From: Sipunculus nudus
Taxonomy: Eukaryota; Annelida; Sipuncula; Golfingiida; Sipunculidae
Reading direction: 5' to 3'
Assembly (NCBI GenBank): GCA_026874595.1
Contig: CM049311.1
Span: forward strand, 51,153,676 to 51,217,675
DNA: 64,000 bases
Positions 22,437-39,731 of this stretch are shown in pieces. Both the position numbers and the translations under genes were made by a program. Every line of letters starts with the position of its first letter. Position 1 is the first letter of the stretch. The notes below the pieces were generated by a model. The model was not told where the DNA came from and did no database searches. It saw nothing but the letters and a program-made list of their open reading frames with translations.

Positions 22437-24155
22437 ACTAGATGTGTCGGAACGACACTAATGCCCCCGCCTGGGCCAAATTAGAAACATTTGTTAAATT
22501 TTGTAAAAAAAATTTTAAGTTCAGGAGGTGTCTTATGGTCAAAAGTAGGTCAACAAGGGCAAAATGCAAACTCGATCTGTAACAGGTCATTATCAAGTAA
22601 CACACCAAAAATCAGGCCAGTATCTGGAGGCATTGTGAAAAAAGTCCATACATGTGCATTTTTCATAATAATTTCTGTCCTCATGAAATTTTCTATGTTC
22701 AAGATCTGTCATATGGTCAAAAATAGGTCAACTGGAACGAAACGCGAACTCGATTTGTAAGTGGTCATTATGCGCCCACAGACCAAACATTAGGCCAGTA
22801 TCTGTAAGCATTGCATTGCGAAACTAGAATATTAGCAAAAGCTGATAATCAGTTATAAATTTAAATTGGAGAGGCATGTACCATGTTTCATAACAATTCA
22901 CCAAATGGTTCCTGAGATATAAGCTCCTGAGTGTTTTTGTATAATCAGCTCTAAGACAAAGAAAAATAGGTCAAGGTCACCCATCTTCGAACTTGACCGA
23001 GATTTTATCGATATACATCTTCACTGATGTAATAAAATTCCAACGGTGAATCCTTTTAGAGATATCCCGCTCACAAAGTAAAAGTTAACAGACGCCGGAC
23101 GGACAGACAGACGGACAGCTTGGGTGACGACAATAGCCCATCAGCCTATGAGCTGAGGGCTAAAAACGGCTGTACAAGTACATTTGTCATGAAAATTTAT
23201 ATTTTTCATGAAATTTTCTATGTTTAGGAGCCGTAAAACAATCAAAAGTAGGTCAACCGGGACAAAACGCGAACTCAATCTGTAACTGGTCATTATCTGC
23301 CCACACAGAACAAATCAGGCTGGTATCTGCAGGCATTGCGGAAAAAAAGTCCGTACATATGCATTTGTTATGAAAATTTCTATTTTTCATGAAACTTCTA
23401 TGTTCAGGAGCAGTCAAATGGTCAAAAGTAGGTCAACTGGGACAAAAAAAAAAAACAAGAACTCGATCTGTAACAGGTTATTATCTGCACACACCAAAAA
23501 TCAGGCCCGTATCTGCAGGCATTGCGATAAAAAGTCCGTACATGTGTATTTGTCATGAAAATTTATATTTTTCATGAAATTTTCTATGTTCAGGAGCCGT
23601 AAAACGGTCAAAAGTAGGTCAACTGGGAGGAAACGCGAACTCGATCTGTAACTGGTCAATATCTGCCCACACACCAAAAATCAGGCAAATATCTGCAGGC
23701 ACTGCGAAAAAAAGTCCGTACATGTGTATTTGTCATGAAAATATATATATTTCAAGAAATTTTCTATGTTCAGGAGCCGTAAAACGGTCAAAAGTAGGTC
23801 AACTGGGACAAAACAAGAACTCGATCTGTAACTGGTCAATATCTGCCCACACACCAAAAATCAGGCCAATATCTGCAGGCATTGCGAAAAAAGCCCGTAC
23901 ATGTGTATTTGTCATGAAAGTTTCTACTTTTCATGAAATTTTCTATGTTTAGGAGCCGTAAAACGGTCAAAAGTAGGTCAACCGAGACGAAACGCGAACT
24001 CGATCTGTAACTGGTCATTATCTGCCCACACACCTAAAATCAGGCCAATACCTGCAAGCATTGCGAAAAAAGTCCGTACAACTGTTTGATTTCGGAATGA
24101 CGGAAGGACGGACATGGGTAAAACTATATGCCCGGCCACTTTGTGGCGGGGGCAT
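22437..24155. mobile_element. inverted-repeat element carrying a 180-bp tandem array
   Basis: The left end starts 'actagatg' with a small palindrome GTGTC/GACAC, then ATGCCCCCGCC at 22461-22471. The right end is a hairpin at 24128-24155 finishing GGCGGGGGCAT, the inverse of the left word. Between them lies a repeat with an exact 180-bp period from about 23221 to 24060, plus more diverged units near 22510 and 22690. Each unit has 'caaaagtaggtcaac', 'gcgaactcgatctgtaa', 'atctgcccacacacc', 'aatcaggcc' and 'tgtcatgaaaat'. A different repeat (about 22810-23165), ending in 'gacggacagacagacggaca' and 'tgagctgagggcta', interrupts it. No protein is encoded. Confidence 0.75.
22810..23165. mobile_element. 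nested 'GCTCAGCTGA-family' repeat inside the 180-bp-array element
   Basis: This 355-bp stretch breaks the 180-bp periodicity. It runs from 'gaaactagaatattagcaaaagctgat' to 'gacgccggacggacagacag' and 'atcagcctatgagctgagg'. Its end resembles ends seen at 26569, 49900 and 53080, which suggests later insertion of another family. Confidence 0.5.
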
Positions 24156-24700
24156 AAAAAAGATGAGATAACTCAGGAATGACTCTACAGGTTGCCATGA
24201 AATTTTATGTGCTATAATTGAACTTGAAGCTACTGCAAAGGACTGGAAAAGCAGCTTGCAATTTCTTGATCCATTCTAGCATTTTACTTGTTTTTTTTAA
24301 TAGAAGTGCGGACCGCTATACCTAATTTTTAAAGTTTAAACGAAACATGATTTTTTTTTAATTAGTTTCAACCAACAAATCTTTTAATTAACAAGGTGTT
24401 ATTTACCTCTCATAGAAAGAGTCATTTTCTGCAAGAATGCTCCCCGTACAAGGACCTTCGGTAACATTTTTGGCCAGAGGAGACACCAGTGGAAAGGAAC
24501 TCGTTTTAAGAGCGGCAGTTTCAACCAGGTTTTAACCATAGGTTAAAACTTTCCTGCCTAAAACTTGCCAACCCTAGCTACATATATGATTAACATAACA
24601 GGACGGGAACATCTTTAGGTGCTATAATATAGTTAATGTAAAACAAACAATATGTACATGTTCTCCATATAATCTTATATCCTGAAAGCTATTACCCAGA
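24156..24700. other. non-coding stretch
   Basis: No gene is recognised. The sequence is AT-rich with T runs. Confidence 0.4.
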
Positions 24701-25240
24701 AAGAGGTATAGGGAAGAAATAAGCAGGCACATTCTGCGCAAATATCATTGTAGGTGGTGCCACAGGTCTTTTGTATGAGAAAGCTATTCCAGATGTACAC
24801 AGATAAGTCAAGCCACTCCTGAATTACTGGCATTGCTGTACAAAACACAAACACGATTGTGAATGGCGCCAAATGTCTTGTGTATGAGGAAGCGATCGAA
24901 GATTTTAGACATGCAAAATAAGGCAGATAAGGGAAACCACTCTTGGGCTATATGAACAGATACCTGCAACCCTAAACAATCGTTTTTTTTTTCAAGTCTT
25001 TTATACAAGAAAGCTACCCGATATTTTTAAAGATAAAATTAGATATGCACATTTTCAGGCTGATATATCTCAGGTTAATATATCTGCCTCCCGGGAAATA
25101 AGCAGGGGCATACACTGTGCAAAAAATCATTATAGGTGGCGACACCAGTCTTGTGTACGCGAAAGCCATCGAAGATGCATAGACATGCCAAAATTCAGGC
25201 CGATACATAAGACTTTTATTGAGGTACGTGCACATTGCTG
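24700..25240. repeat. degenerate tandem repeat, about 140-170 bp period
   Basis: Three to four diverged units carry 'ttgtgtatgaggaagc'-like words, 'atgcacattttcaggc' or 'gacatgcaaaataaggc', and 'tataggtggcg(a)cacca' or similar. Clear anchors lie near 24751, 24862 and 25131. No gene is seen. Confidence 0.5.
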
Positions 25241-26567
25241 ATCAAGGTCAGTTGGCCAAGGCATTTGTCTCCCCCCCCCCCCCCCCCCCCACAGTTGGCA
25301 ATCTGCCAAAGCCATCAATAGATACAGACAAAATCTTGGCCTTTTGCCAAATCTGTTTACACATACTGAAAATCAATGAACCTGATCTATTCTTATACAA
25401 CTGAGCGAATTTAGGATAATTCTTTTGAAATATTAACCAATTCAGCTTGACAGTTTCATCAGCAAAACAAATATAAAGAGGTGGCTGAAAGAAGCTACAA
25501 TTTCTAGTTTTTTGCCTGTAAAAAAGTCGATGTAGGTGGCTCCACAAAAATCTCAATTTCAAATGTGATTCATGTGACCAACATATGCATGAAACTTTGT
25601 AAAGCTGGGTTCAGTCGTTTCTGAGAATGGTATGTTAGTGTGTTTATTGGGCCAAATGACAAAGTTCAAATACCTGTAACTTGGCCAATATTTATCAAAC
25701 ACGAGCGAGCTGGTCTCTGGGATCATTTCTGTAAAATATTAAACAAAATGGTTGTATGATTTGCGAAAATTAGATTTGCCAAGGTTTTCCATTTTTTTTC
25801 CAGTAAAGTGTAAGTCGATCCTTGTGGCGCCATAAAAAGCAAAATCAAACAATAATTGACATGTGACTGATTTGTCTATAAAATTTGGATGTGTACACAT
25901 AAATCTACATGTCTTTAAAATCATAAAGGTTTTAATAATGATAAAAATGATGCACAAAGAAAACTAAGCATATCGTCAATACGTATCGGGTATGTCATGA
26001 AATGGATTTCTATTTTAGCATGATATGAAGTATTGTCTTCTATATTAATCCGCCAAGACTTTGATTCTACCCTTAACTGGATAAAAGCTTTAAGTGTAAA
26101 TTTATTTGACTTTGTCGTGGAAATCAATTTTGAACACTTTGAACTGCAAACAGAACAGGCTTAACCTATGCTGTTCAAACGTGGCAAAACCTGCCACCCC
26201 TTAAGCCCGTGGTGATATACCTTTTACCAAGGAGTCACCCAGCAAAATAACTTGTTTCATTTAATATTTAAAAGGTTGCATATCTGTGTCATGATTTATA
26301 TAATTTTCATCATAACGTCTGGTTTCCTGGTTAGTTATCTCTACTGTCTGCTCCTCTGCCTCATTACCTGTATCCTGGAGTGCAACAAACCGGTTTGCTG
26401 TTTCAATAGTTTTGTTTTGGTAGATACATGATTCTCTGAGGATTGAATTTTGGCCGCTCTAACATAAGTATTTTTCTTACTTCAGTTATAGTCCTTTTAA
26501 AGTAGTACACTGGTTTTCCAAGATTTTCACTAATTGGCATTTTTCTTGCAGAGATTCTGACAGATTT
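25241..26567. other. non-coding stretch
   Basis: A 20-nt C run lies at 25271-25290. Elsewhere there are repeat-like phrases ('gtcgatgtaggtggctccac', 'taagtcgatccttgtggcgcc') related to the preceding block. No gene is recognised. Confidence 0.4.
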
Positions 26568-26830
26568 TTAGCTCAGCTTATTGAAAGTCAGCTGAGGTAA
26601 AGGTATGTCGCTTTGTCCGACGTCCGTCTGGTCGTCTGTCCGTCCGTAATCGAGGCACAAATCGTAGCCCTAACCGCTGGCCCTATAACTTTAAAAAAAT
26701 ACATGCAGGGAGGTCTACTTTAAAGCAAGAACTTTGTTGATTTTGGAGTCATGAGGTCAAAGGTCAAGGTCACAGGACCCACTTATTTAGAAAGATTGTG
26801 GTTGCATTTTAAGCCAAAAGTGTCATCCCA
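26568..26830. mobile_element. end of a GCTCAGCTGA-family element
   Basis: The start 'ttagctcagcttattgaaag' followed by 'tcagctgagg', then 'gtccgacgtccgtctgg' and 'gtctgtccgtccg', is the reverse of the ends at 49895-49976 and 53070-53143. It contains AGGTCAAAGGTCA at 26754-26766, a direct repeat of nuclear-receptor half-sites with one base between, also found repeatedly in the 52.4-52.9 kb element. Confidence 0.55.
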
Positions 26831-28729
26831 ACATTATATCTTGCACATATATCTGACCTGCCCATAGAGGAAGAAACTTATGAATTTTTACCTGTAGCTT
26901 TTCACATTTTGTATTAAAATTTTGCAAATCTTCTCCCTTATCAATTGTAACTATGTTCAAATGGTCTCTCGAACCATATTTTACACATGAGCTGTTCCAC
27001 CCTACATCGTACAAGTGCCTGGATGGTTCCAAAACTGTTGGCGTTAGATCACCCTTTCTTCTATTTGTGTTCCCGCTGATCTTATATTCTGCTATTTCCC
27101 AACCTGCATCTCCGAATTTTCTCTGTGATGTTTAAAACCTGCTTAATTGATAGACAGGGAGTTGTGAGCATGTATAGTGTAACCGTTCAGCACAGTATAC
27201 ACACTGAATTACACCTGTTTATGCCACTTCCCTACGTTATATGCAGGTATGGCCCTCTGTATTTGCAGATTGACTATGATAAAGTTTATCATTGGTTTGG
27301 TTATTTGGAACATTTCATGTCACTTTATAATTGACACTATGGGTCTCCTGGTCATTCCATTAGTTTCATAGTTACCCCATATGATGTGTGACCGTGTGTG
27401 TGTGTCCAGCTGACCCTTGAGTTTGTGCATTTGCCTTATCAAGTTCATGCCATTATCTTTATCTCTCACTGGATTTCCATCCAGTTATATCCATTTGTTC
27501 TTTCTCAGTTTTGCAGCCATGCTATCATTCCTGTTACTACATATCGGCTATCATTCTCACCTCTAACTTTTGGATATTTTTCTGTCCTACATGTTCTAGT
27601 GCTCTTAAAGCAGCCTCCATCTCGTCTCTCTTGTAAGTCTGACGCTCGTCCATATTAAGAGTTCCTCTAATACTCAACCCCCCCCCCCCCCCCCCCAATA
27701 AATACCATAACCAGCTGCGGCATTTCCCCCTCCATTTTCTCTGCATGAGCCGTCAACATAAACCACTAAAATTTATGTATACCATAATTCAGGTGCTGGT
27801 CCAGAGGGGGGCTTTGGGGGATTAACCCTCGCTGGAATCATTGTTATAATTTGTTATCAGAGAAATATTTAGTGTCATTTTTTCTTTGCATTATTGTCAG
27901 CTATGAAAGCTCCATGCCGTCAAACAAATATCATAGTATTGTGGACTGTATTTCAGCTAGAATTCTCCTGGGGGAATGTTTTTAAATTATTTGTCCTCGC
28001 CGCTGTGGAAAAGATAGACTGTTCAAACGGTACAAGACACAAATACATTGTAAATTGACAATATTTATTACGACATTTAATATAGTGACTAACACATAAG
28101 ACTGTAGAGATTTCCTATGAAACAGTGTCGTTTTATGGAACCTTTATTATCGATTACATAAAAATAAATCACCCAATACATTTAAATATGTAAAAGATAA
28201 TGCAAAAATATGTGAACGAACCATATTGCATTTTATAATACTTATACATCGGTTGTTTGAACGTATAAAAGTTAGTTATATAGACTAATAAGGCAAATAA
28301 ACACGTGGAAAAGTAATTTAAGCTACTAGCTATTCATAATTGACACGGGAAAGTTATATCTTAAAATTCCAAGTAATTCGAGAATATTATCCTTTAATGG
28401 ATTTTCGTTTGCCTTTTTCAATGTGACTTAATGTATTTGAGCGTATATATGCCTTTGTGTCTTTATTGTATGAGTGATCCTTAATTTGAGAAGTAATTCC
28501 GCACTGAGAAGTAATCTTTACTGAAGTTATTATACGTCGCAAGAATTTATTATGTATTACCGAAGCTTGGTGTTTCGTCTGTTAGCGGCTATATAAAAAA
28601 AAGGTGGACGTAATTGAAAGAAATTACGTGGAAAGCCAGAGGGAGTAGTCTCATTTCCTGAGAAACTAGGCACGGCTTGATCTTCACTCGGCTAGCGGCG
28701 GGGCAAAATGGCCCCGGCGCTTGACTCTA
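26831..28729. other. non-coding stretch
   Basis: No gene is recognised. A 19-nt C run lies at 27679-27697. The open frames at 27125-27334 and 27398-27658 have no family resemblance. Confidence 0.4.
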
Positions 28730-31700
28730 ATCCCGATAACACGACCTCTCTGATATTATCATAAAACAAACCATCGCCAAAACACGACCATCGTGATAAC
28801 ACGACCACCCTGATAATAAGAACAGCGCGATTACATGAGCAGCCCTATAATACGACAAGACCATCCTGATAGCACCACAAGTACTATAACACGACCATCG
28901 TGATAACACGACCACCCTAATAATAAAAACAGCGCGATTACTTGAGCAGCCCTATAATACGACAAGACCATCCTGATAGCACAACAAATACTATAATACG
29001 ACCATCGTGATAACACGACCACCCTGATAATAAGAACAGCGCTATTACATGAGCAGCCCTATAATACGACAAGACCATCCTGATAGCACAACAAATACTA
29101 TAACACGACCATCGTGATAACACGACCACCCTGATAATAAGAACAGCGCGATTACATGAGCAGCCCTATAATACGACAAGACCATCCTGATAGCACAACC
29201 AACACTATAACACGACCATCGTGATAACACGACCACCCTGATGATAAGAACAGCGCAATAACATGAGTCCTTATAATACGACAAGACCATCCTGATAGCA
29301 CAACAAATACTATAACACGACCTTCGTGATAACACGACCACCCTAATAATAAGAAGAGCGATTAAATTAGCAGCCCTATAATACGACAAGACCATCCTGA
29401 TAGCACAACAAATACTATAATATGACCATCGTGATAACACGACCACCCTGATAATAAGAACAGCGCTATTACATGAGCAGCCCTATAATACGACAAGACC
29501 ATCCTGATAGCACAACAAATACTATAACACGACCATCGTGATAACACGACCATCCTCATAATAAGAACAGCGCGATTAAATTAGCAGCCCTATAATACGA
29601 CAAGACCATCCTGATAGCACAACCAATACTATAATACGACCATCGTGATAACACGACCACCCTGATAATAAGAACAGCGCGATTACATGAGCAGCCCTAT
29701 AATACGACAAGACCATCCTGATAGCAAAACAAATACTATAACACGACCTTCGTGATAACACGACCACCCTAATAATAAGAAGAGCGATTAAATTAGCAGC
29801 CCTATAATACGACAAGACCATCCTGATAGCACAACAAATACTATAACACGACCATCGTGATAACACGACCACCCTGATAATAAGAACAGCGCGATTAGAT
29901 GAGCAGCCCTATAATACGACAAGACCATCCTGATAGCACAACCGATACTGTAACACGACCATCGTGATAACACGACCACCCTGATAATAAGAACAGCGCG
30001 ATTACATGAGCAGCCCTATAATACGACAAGACCATCCTGATAGCACAACCAACACTATAACACGACCATCGTGATAACACGACAACCCTGATGATAAGAA
30101 CAGCGCGATTACATGAGTCCTTATAATACGACAAGACCATCCTGATAGCACAACCAATACTATAACACGACCATCGTGATAACACGACCACCCTAATAAT
30201 AAGAACAGCGCGATTACATGAGCAGCCCTATAATACGAAAAGACCATCCTGATAGCACAACAAATACTATAACACGACCATCGTGATAACACGACCACCC
30301 TGATAATAAGAACAGCGCGATTACATGAGCAGCCCTATAATACGACAAGACCATCCTGATAGCACAACTAATACTATAACACGACCATCGTGATAACATG
30401 ACCACCCTCATAATAAGAACAGCGCGATAACATGAGTCCTTATAATTCGACAAGACCATCCTGATAGCACAACAATTACTATTACACGACCATCGTGATA
30501 ACACGACCACCCTGATAATAAGAACAGCGCGAATACATGAGCAGCCCTATAATACGACAAGACCATCCTGATAGCACAACAAATACTATAACACGACCAT
30601 CGTGATAACACGACCACCCTAATAATAAGAACAGCGCGATTACATGAGCAGCCCTATAATACGACAAGACCATCCTGATAGCACAACAAATACTATAACA
30701 CGACCATCGTGATAACACGACCACCCTGATAATAAGAACAGCGCTATTACATGAGCAGCCCTATAATACGACAAGACCATCCTGATAGCACAAAAAATAC
30801 TATAACACGACCATCGTGATAACACGACCACCCTGATAATAAGAACAGCGCGATTACATGAGCAGCCCTATAATACGACAAGACCATCCTGATAGCACCA
30901 CAAGTACTATAACACGACCATCGTGATAACACGACCACCCTGATAATAAGAACAGCGCTATTACATGAGCAGCCCTATAATACGACAAGACCATACTGAT
31001 AGCACAACAAATACTATAACACGACCATCGTGATAACACGACCACCCTGATATTAAGAACAGCGCGATTACATGAGCAGCCCTATAATACGACAAGACCA
31101 TCCTGATAGCACAACCAATACTATAACACGACCATCGTGATAACACGACCACCCTGATAATAAGAATAGCGCGATTACATGAGCAGCCCTATAATACGAC
31201 AAGACCATCCTGATAGCACAACCAATACTATAACACGACCATCGTGATAACACGACCATCCTAATAATAAGAACAGCGCGATTACATGAGCAGCCCTATA
31301 ATACGACAAGACCATCCTGATAGCACAACAAATACTATAACACGACCATAGTGATAACACGACCACCCTGATAATAAGAACAGCGCGATTACATGAGCAG
31401 CCCTATAATACGACAAGACCATCCTGATAGCACAACTAATACTATAACACGACCATCGTGATAACACGACCACCCTCATAATAAGAACAGCGCGATAACA
31501 TGAGTCCTTATAATTCGACAAGACCATCCTGATAGCACAACAATTACTATAACACGACCATCGTGATAACACGACCACCCTGATAATAAGAACAGCGCGA
31601 TTACATGAGCAGCCCTATTACACGACATGACCATCCTGATAGCACAACCAATACTATAACACGACCATCGTGATAACACGACCACCCTGATAATAAGAAT

Positions 31701-31800
31701 AGCGAGATAACATGAGCAGCCCTATTACACGACATGACCATCCTGATAGCACACCCAATACTATAACACGACCATCGTGAGAACACAACCTCCCTGGAAG
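28730..31800. repeat. 107-bp satellite array, about 29 units
   Basis: The period is 107 bp, visible from repeats of 'aagaacagcgcgattacatg' every 107 bp. Each unit is itself built from older 17-18-bp words of the type 'gataacacgaccaccct'. A shorter unit variant replaces 'gcagccctata' with 'tccttata' (near 29265, 30115, 30435 and 31500). Because 107 is not a multiple of 3, minus-strand open frames of 60-98 codons restart in a new frame each unit. They are by-products, not genes. The array grades into the flank at 31895-32275. Confidence 0.95.
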
Positions 31801-32275
31801 CAGGACCAGCCAGTTAAACATGTTCTCGACGATAACACCACCAACAAATAAACAGCAATCTGTACTCCAAACCGCGGGATAATATAATATGTATGAACTT
31901 TTCTCTTTATTTCCTCGATATGGTTTGTGCATATATTACACCGCGTCCATTCTGATAAACAGACGTAATCTGTGATTATACCTAGGGTTGGTATAAAAAG
32001 CTTTAAAACATGATGTTTCAAACAACCAGTCCGCAACAAACTTCACTGAGACCGCCCGTGATTTATCATCCCATAATAAGTACCATGGGACTAAACTAGC
32101 GGCTCCCAAATAATTAATTTTCGTGGGATGATAGACTTTAATTCTGTCAAGTGTACTACTTTGACCTTCATAGAGAAGCACCAGCTAATTAAGACACCAT
32201 CTTCCTTATATAACAAGACCCAGTGGAATGGTTTTCTAATGGGGAAAGGCATGACACAATAACTTGTCGACTTTT
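31801..32275. mobile_element. conserved flank of the satellite-bearing element, copy 2
   Basis: This matches 21800-22188 phrase by phrase, ending at 'cttgtcgac' in both. Inside are inverted words (TATCATCCCA near 32077 and TGGGATGATA near 32127) that could fold. Together with the 107-bp array it forms an element of about 3.5 kb, against about 0.73 kb for copy 1; the difference is array length. Confidence 0.65.
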
Positions 32276-32314
32276 ACATCATGATACAGTCATGAAGTCA
32301 CAAATTTGATTCAT

Positions 32315-32316
<2 letters not shown>

Positions 32317-32371
<55 letters not shown>
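32317..32371. repeat. TA microsatellite
   Basis: About 27 TA units. Confidence 0.95.
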
Positions 32372-36364
<3,993 letters not shown>

Positions 36365-36580
36365 ACTCTCCTTCAGGTTGGCTTGGTGACCCCAGGTCAT
36401 GAAAATAAATAGGACCACGTGACCTGTAGTCCTTACCCCTTAGTGATAGTGGGGCCCCCTGGAGAAAGAAACCAAGCCCTAGGTCATGTAAATAAATAGG
36501 ACCATGAGATTTGTAGTCATTACCCCTTAAGTGATAGTGGGGCCCCCTGGAGAAAGAAAGTAAACTATTTGCACCCCATT
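36365..36580. repeat. two-copy repeat, about 100 bp
   Basis: The phrases 'aggtcatg(a/t)aaataaatagg', 'ttaccccttaagtgatagt' and 'ggggccccctggagaaagaaa' occur twice, ending near 36469 and 36559. Confidence 0.8.
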
Positions 36581-36697
36581 GAAGGAGCCGATACATGAAT
36601 TATAAAATGATCATTGAACATTTATAAACGTGATACAAAAAAAAAAAAAAAAAAAAATGAAAAAATAATTATTCCTCGACCTTTTGCAGGTCTAGGA

Positions 36698-39572
36698 TCA
36701 CCTTACCCAGCCAGTCCTTGTTCCTGTTCGCCCTCTCACTTTACCCAGCCAGTCCTTGTTTCGGTATGCCCGTCACCTTACCCAGCCAGTCCTTGTTCTT
36801 GTTCGCCCTCTCACTTTACCCAGCCAGTCCTTGTTTCGGTATGCCCGTCACTTTACCCAGCCAGTCCTTGTTCCTGTACGCCCCTCTCACTTTACACAGC
36901 CAGTCCTTGCTCCTCTACGCCCCTGTCACCTTACCCAGCCAGTCCTTGTTTCGGTATGCCCGTCACCTTACCCAGCCAGTCCTTGTTCTTGTTCGCCCTC
37001 TCACTTTACCCAGCCAGTCCTTGTTTCGGTATGCCCGTCACTTTACCCAGCCAGTCCTTGTTCCTGTACGCCCCTCTCACTTTACCCAGCCAGTCCTTGC
37101 TCCTGTACACCCTGTCACCTTACCCAGCCAGTCCTTGTTTCGGTATGCCCGTCACCTTACCCAGACAGTCCTTGTTCCTGTACGCCCCTCTCACCTTACC
37201 AAGCCAGTCCTTGCTCCTGTACGCCCTGTCACCTTACCCAGACAGTCCTTGCTCCTGTACGCCCATGTCACATTACCCAGACAGTCCTTGTTCCTGTACG
37301 CCCCTGTCACCTTACCCAGACAGTCCTTGTTCCTGTACGCCCCTCTCACCTTACCAAGCCAGTCCTTACACCTGTTGGCCCCTGTCTCCTAGCCAAGCCA
37401 GTCCTTGCTCCTGTTGTTCCCTGTCAACTTGCCCAGCCAGTCCTTGCTCCTGTACGCCCCTGTCACTTTACCCAGACAGTCCTTGCTCCTGTACGCCCCT
37501 GTCACCTTACCCAGCCAGTCCTTGCTCCTGTACGCCCCTGTCACCTTACCCAGCCAGTCCTTGTTTCGGTATGCCCGTCACCTTACCCAGCCAGTCCTTG
37601 TTCTTGTTCGCCCTCTCACTTTACCCAGCCAGTCCTTGTTTCGGTATGCCCGTCACTTTACCCAGCCAGTCCTTGTTCCTGTACGCCCCTCTCACTATAC
37701 CCAGCCAGTCCTTGCTCCTGTACGCCCTGTCACCTTACCCAGCCAGTCCTTGTTTCGGTATGCCCGTCACCTTACCCAGACAGTCCTTGTTCCTGTACGC
37801 CCCTCTCACCTTACCAAGCCAGTCCTTGCTCCTGTACGCCCTGTCACCTTACCCAGACAGTCCTTGCTCCTGTACGCCCCTGTCACATTACCCAGACAGT
37901 CCTTGCTCCTGTACGCCCCTGTCACCTTACCCAGACAGTCCTTGTTCCTGTACGCCCCTCTCACCTTACCAAGCCAGTCCTTACACCTGTTGGCCCCTGT
38001 CTCCTAGCCAAGCCAGTCCTTGCTCCTGTTGTTCCCTGTCAACTTGCCCAGCCAGTCCTTGCTCCTGTACGCCCCTGTCACTTTACCCAGACAGTCCTTG
38101 CTCCTGTACGCCCCTGTCACCTTACCCAGCCATTCCATGCTCCTGTACGCCCCTGTCACATTACCCAGCTAGTCCTTGCTCCTGTACGCCCCTGTCACTT
38201 TACCCAGACAGTCCTTGCTCCTGTACGCCCCTGTCACCTTACCCAGACAGTCCTTGCTCCTGTACGCCCCTGTCACATTACCCAGCTAGTCCTTGCTCCT
38301 GTACGCCCCTGTCACCTTACCCAGCCATTCCATGCTCCTGTACGCCCCTGTCACATTACCCAGCTAGTCCTTGCTCCTGTACGCCCCTGTCACCTTACCC
38401 AGCCACTCCATGCTCCTGTACGCCCCTGTCACATTACCCAGCTAGTCCTTGCTCCTGTACGCCCCTGTCACCTTACCCAGCCATTCCATGCTCCTGTACG
38501 CCCCTGTCACCTTACCACGCCATTCCTTGTTCCCGTTGGCCCCTGTCACCTTACCAAGCCAGCCCTTGCTCTTGTACGCCCCTGTCTCCTTGCCCAGCCA
38601 GTCCTTGCTCCTGTTGTTCCCTGTCAACTTGCCCAGCCAGTCCTTGCTCCTGTACGCCCCTGTCACCTTACCCAGCCAGTCCTTGCTCCTGTACGCCCCT
38701 GTCACCTTACCCAGACAGTCCTTGCTCCTGTACGCCCCTGTCACATTACCCAGCTAGTCCTTGCTCCTGTACGCCCCTGTCACCTTACCCAGCCATTCCA
38801 TGCTCCTGTACGCCCCTGTCACATTACCCAGCTAGTCCTTGCTCCTGTACGCCCCTGTCACCTTACCCAGCCATTCCATGCTCCTGTACGCCCCTGTCAC
38901 CTTACCACGCCATTCCTTGTTCCCGTTGGCCCCTGTCACCTTGCCCAGCCAGTCCTTGCGCATGCACGCCCCTGTCACCTTACCCAGATAGTCCTTGCTC
39001 CTGTACGCCCCTGTCACATTACCCAGCTAGTCCTTGCTACTGTACGCCCCTGTCACATTACCCAGACAGTCCTTGCTCCTGTACGCCCCTGTCACCTTAC
39101 CCAGACAGTCCTTGCTCCTGTACGCCCCTGTCACTTTACCCAGACAGTCCTTGCTCCTGTACGCCCCTGTCACCTTACCCAGACAGTCCTTGCTCCTGTA
39201 CGCCCATGTCACATTACCCAGCTAGTCCTTGCTCCTGTACGCCCCTGTCACCTTACCCAGCCATTCCATGCTCCTGTACGCCCCTGTCACCTTACCACGC
39301 CATTCCTTGTTCCCGTTGGCCCCTGTCACCTTGCCCAGCCAGTCCTTGCGCATGCACGCCCTGTCACCTTACCCAGATAGTCCTTGCTCTTGTACGCCCC
39401 TGTCAGCTTAACCAGCCATTTCTTGCTCTTGTACGCCCCTGTCACCTTGCCCAGCCAGTTCTTGCTCCTGTGCGCCCCTATCACCTTACCCAGCCAGTCC
39501 TTGCTCCTGTACGCCCCTGTCAGCTTAACCAGTCAGTCTTTGCTCCTGTACGCTCCTGTCACTTTACCCACC
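36698..39572. repeat. 39-bp minisatellite with higher-order repeats, about 74 units
   Basis: The unit is 39 bp, from 'tgtcaccttacccagccagt' to 'cttgctcctgtacgcccc'. A 615-bp block is duplicated, for example 36951 matches 37566 and 37366 matches 37981. Further on, a two-unit (78-bp) alternation of 'cattccatgctcc' and 'ctagtccttgctcc' dominates. Units of 36-38 bp also occur. No stop is present in any forward frame of the consensus, so a frame of 1047 codons (36614-39757) with a 13-residue Ser/Pro/Cys repeat stays open by default. It ends in another frame over the F-box start and I do not call it a gene. If the F-box gene has an upstream exon, the array is intronic. Confidence 0.95.
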
Positions 39573-39704
39573 CAAATGTAGCCTCATTTCCGGTGGACGT
39601 TAACATGCCAACAGTAATCCAACATTCTGGCGAAACTGCTGCAAGTAGCATAATAGGCCTATTACTTCTATTGCATTTTCATATTTGTTTTCAAACTTTT
39701 CAAT

Positions 39705-39714
39705 TTTATTTCAG
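39705..39714 (+). promoter_or_regulatory. 3' splice acceptor before the F-box exon
   Basis: A T-rich tract ending TTTATTTCAG, with AG at 39713-39714, lies 17 bp before the start codon. The gene probably has at least one untranslated upstream exon. Confidence 0.6.
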
Positions 39715-39731
39715 ACAGCCCGGAAAAAACA

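Noticed and set aside
28727-31932. Series of minus-strand ORFs of 61-133 codons with a 'MVVLSRWSCYS' motif
   Set aside because: They repeat every 107 bp in shifting frames and overlap each other; they are translations of a satellite.
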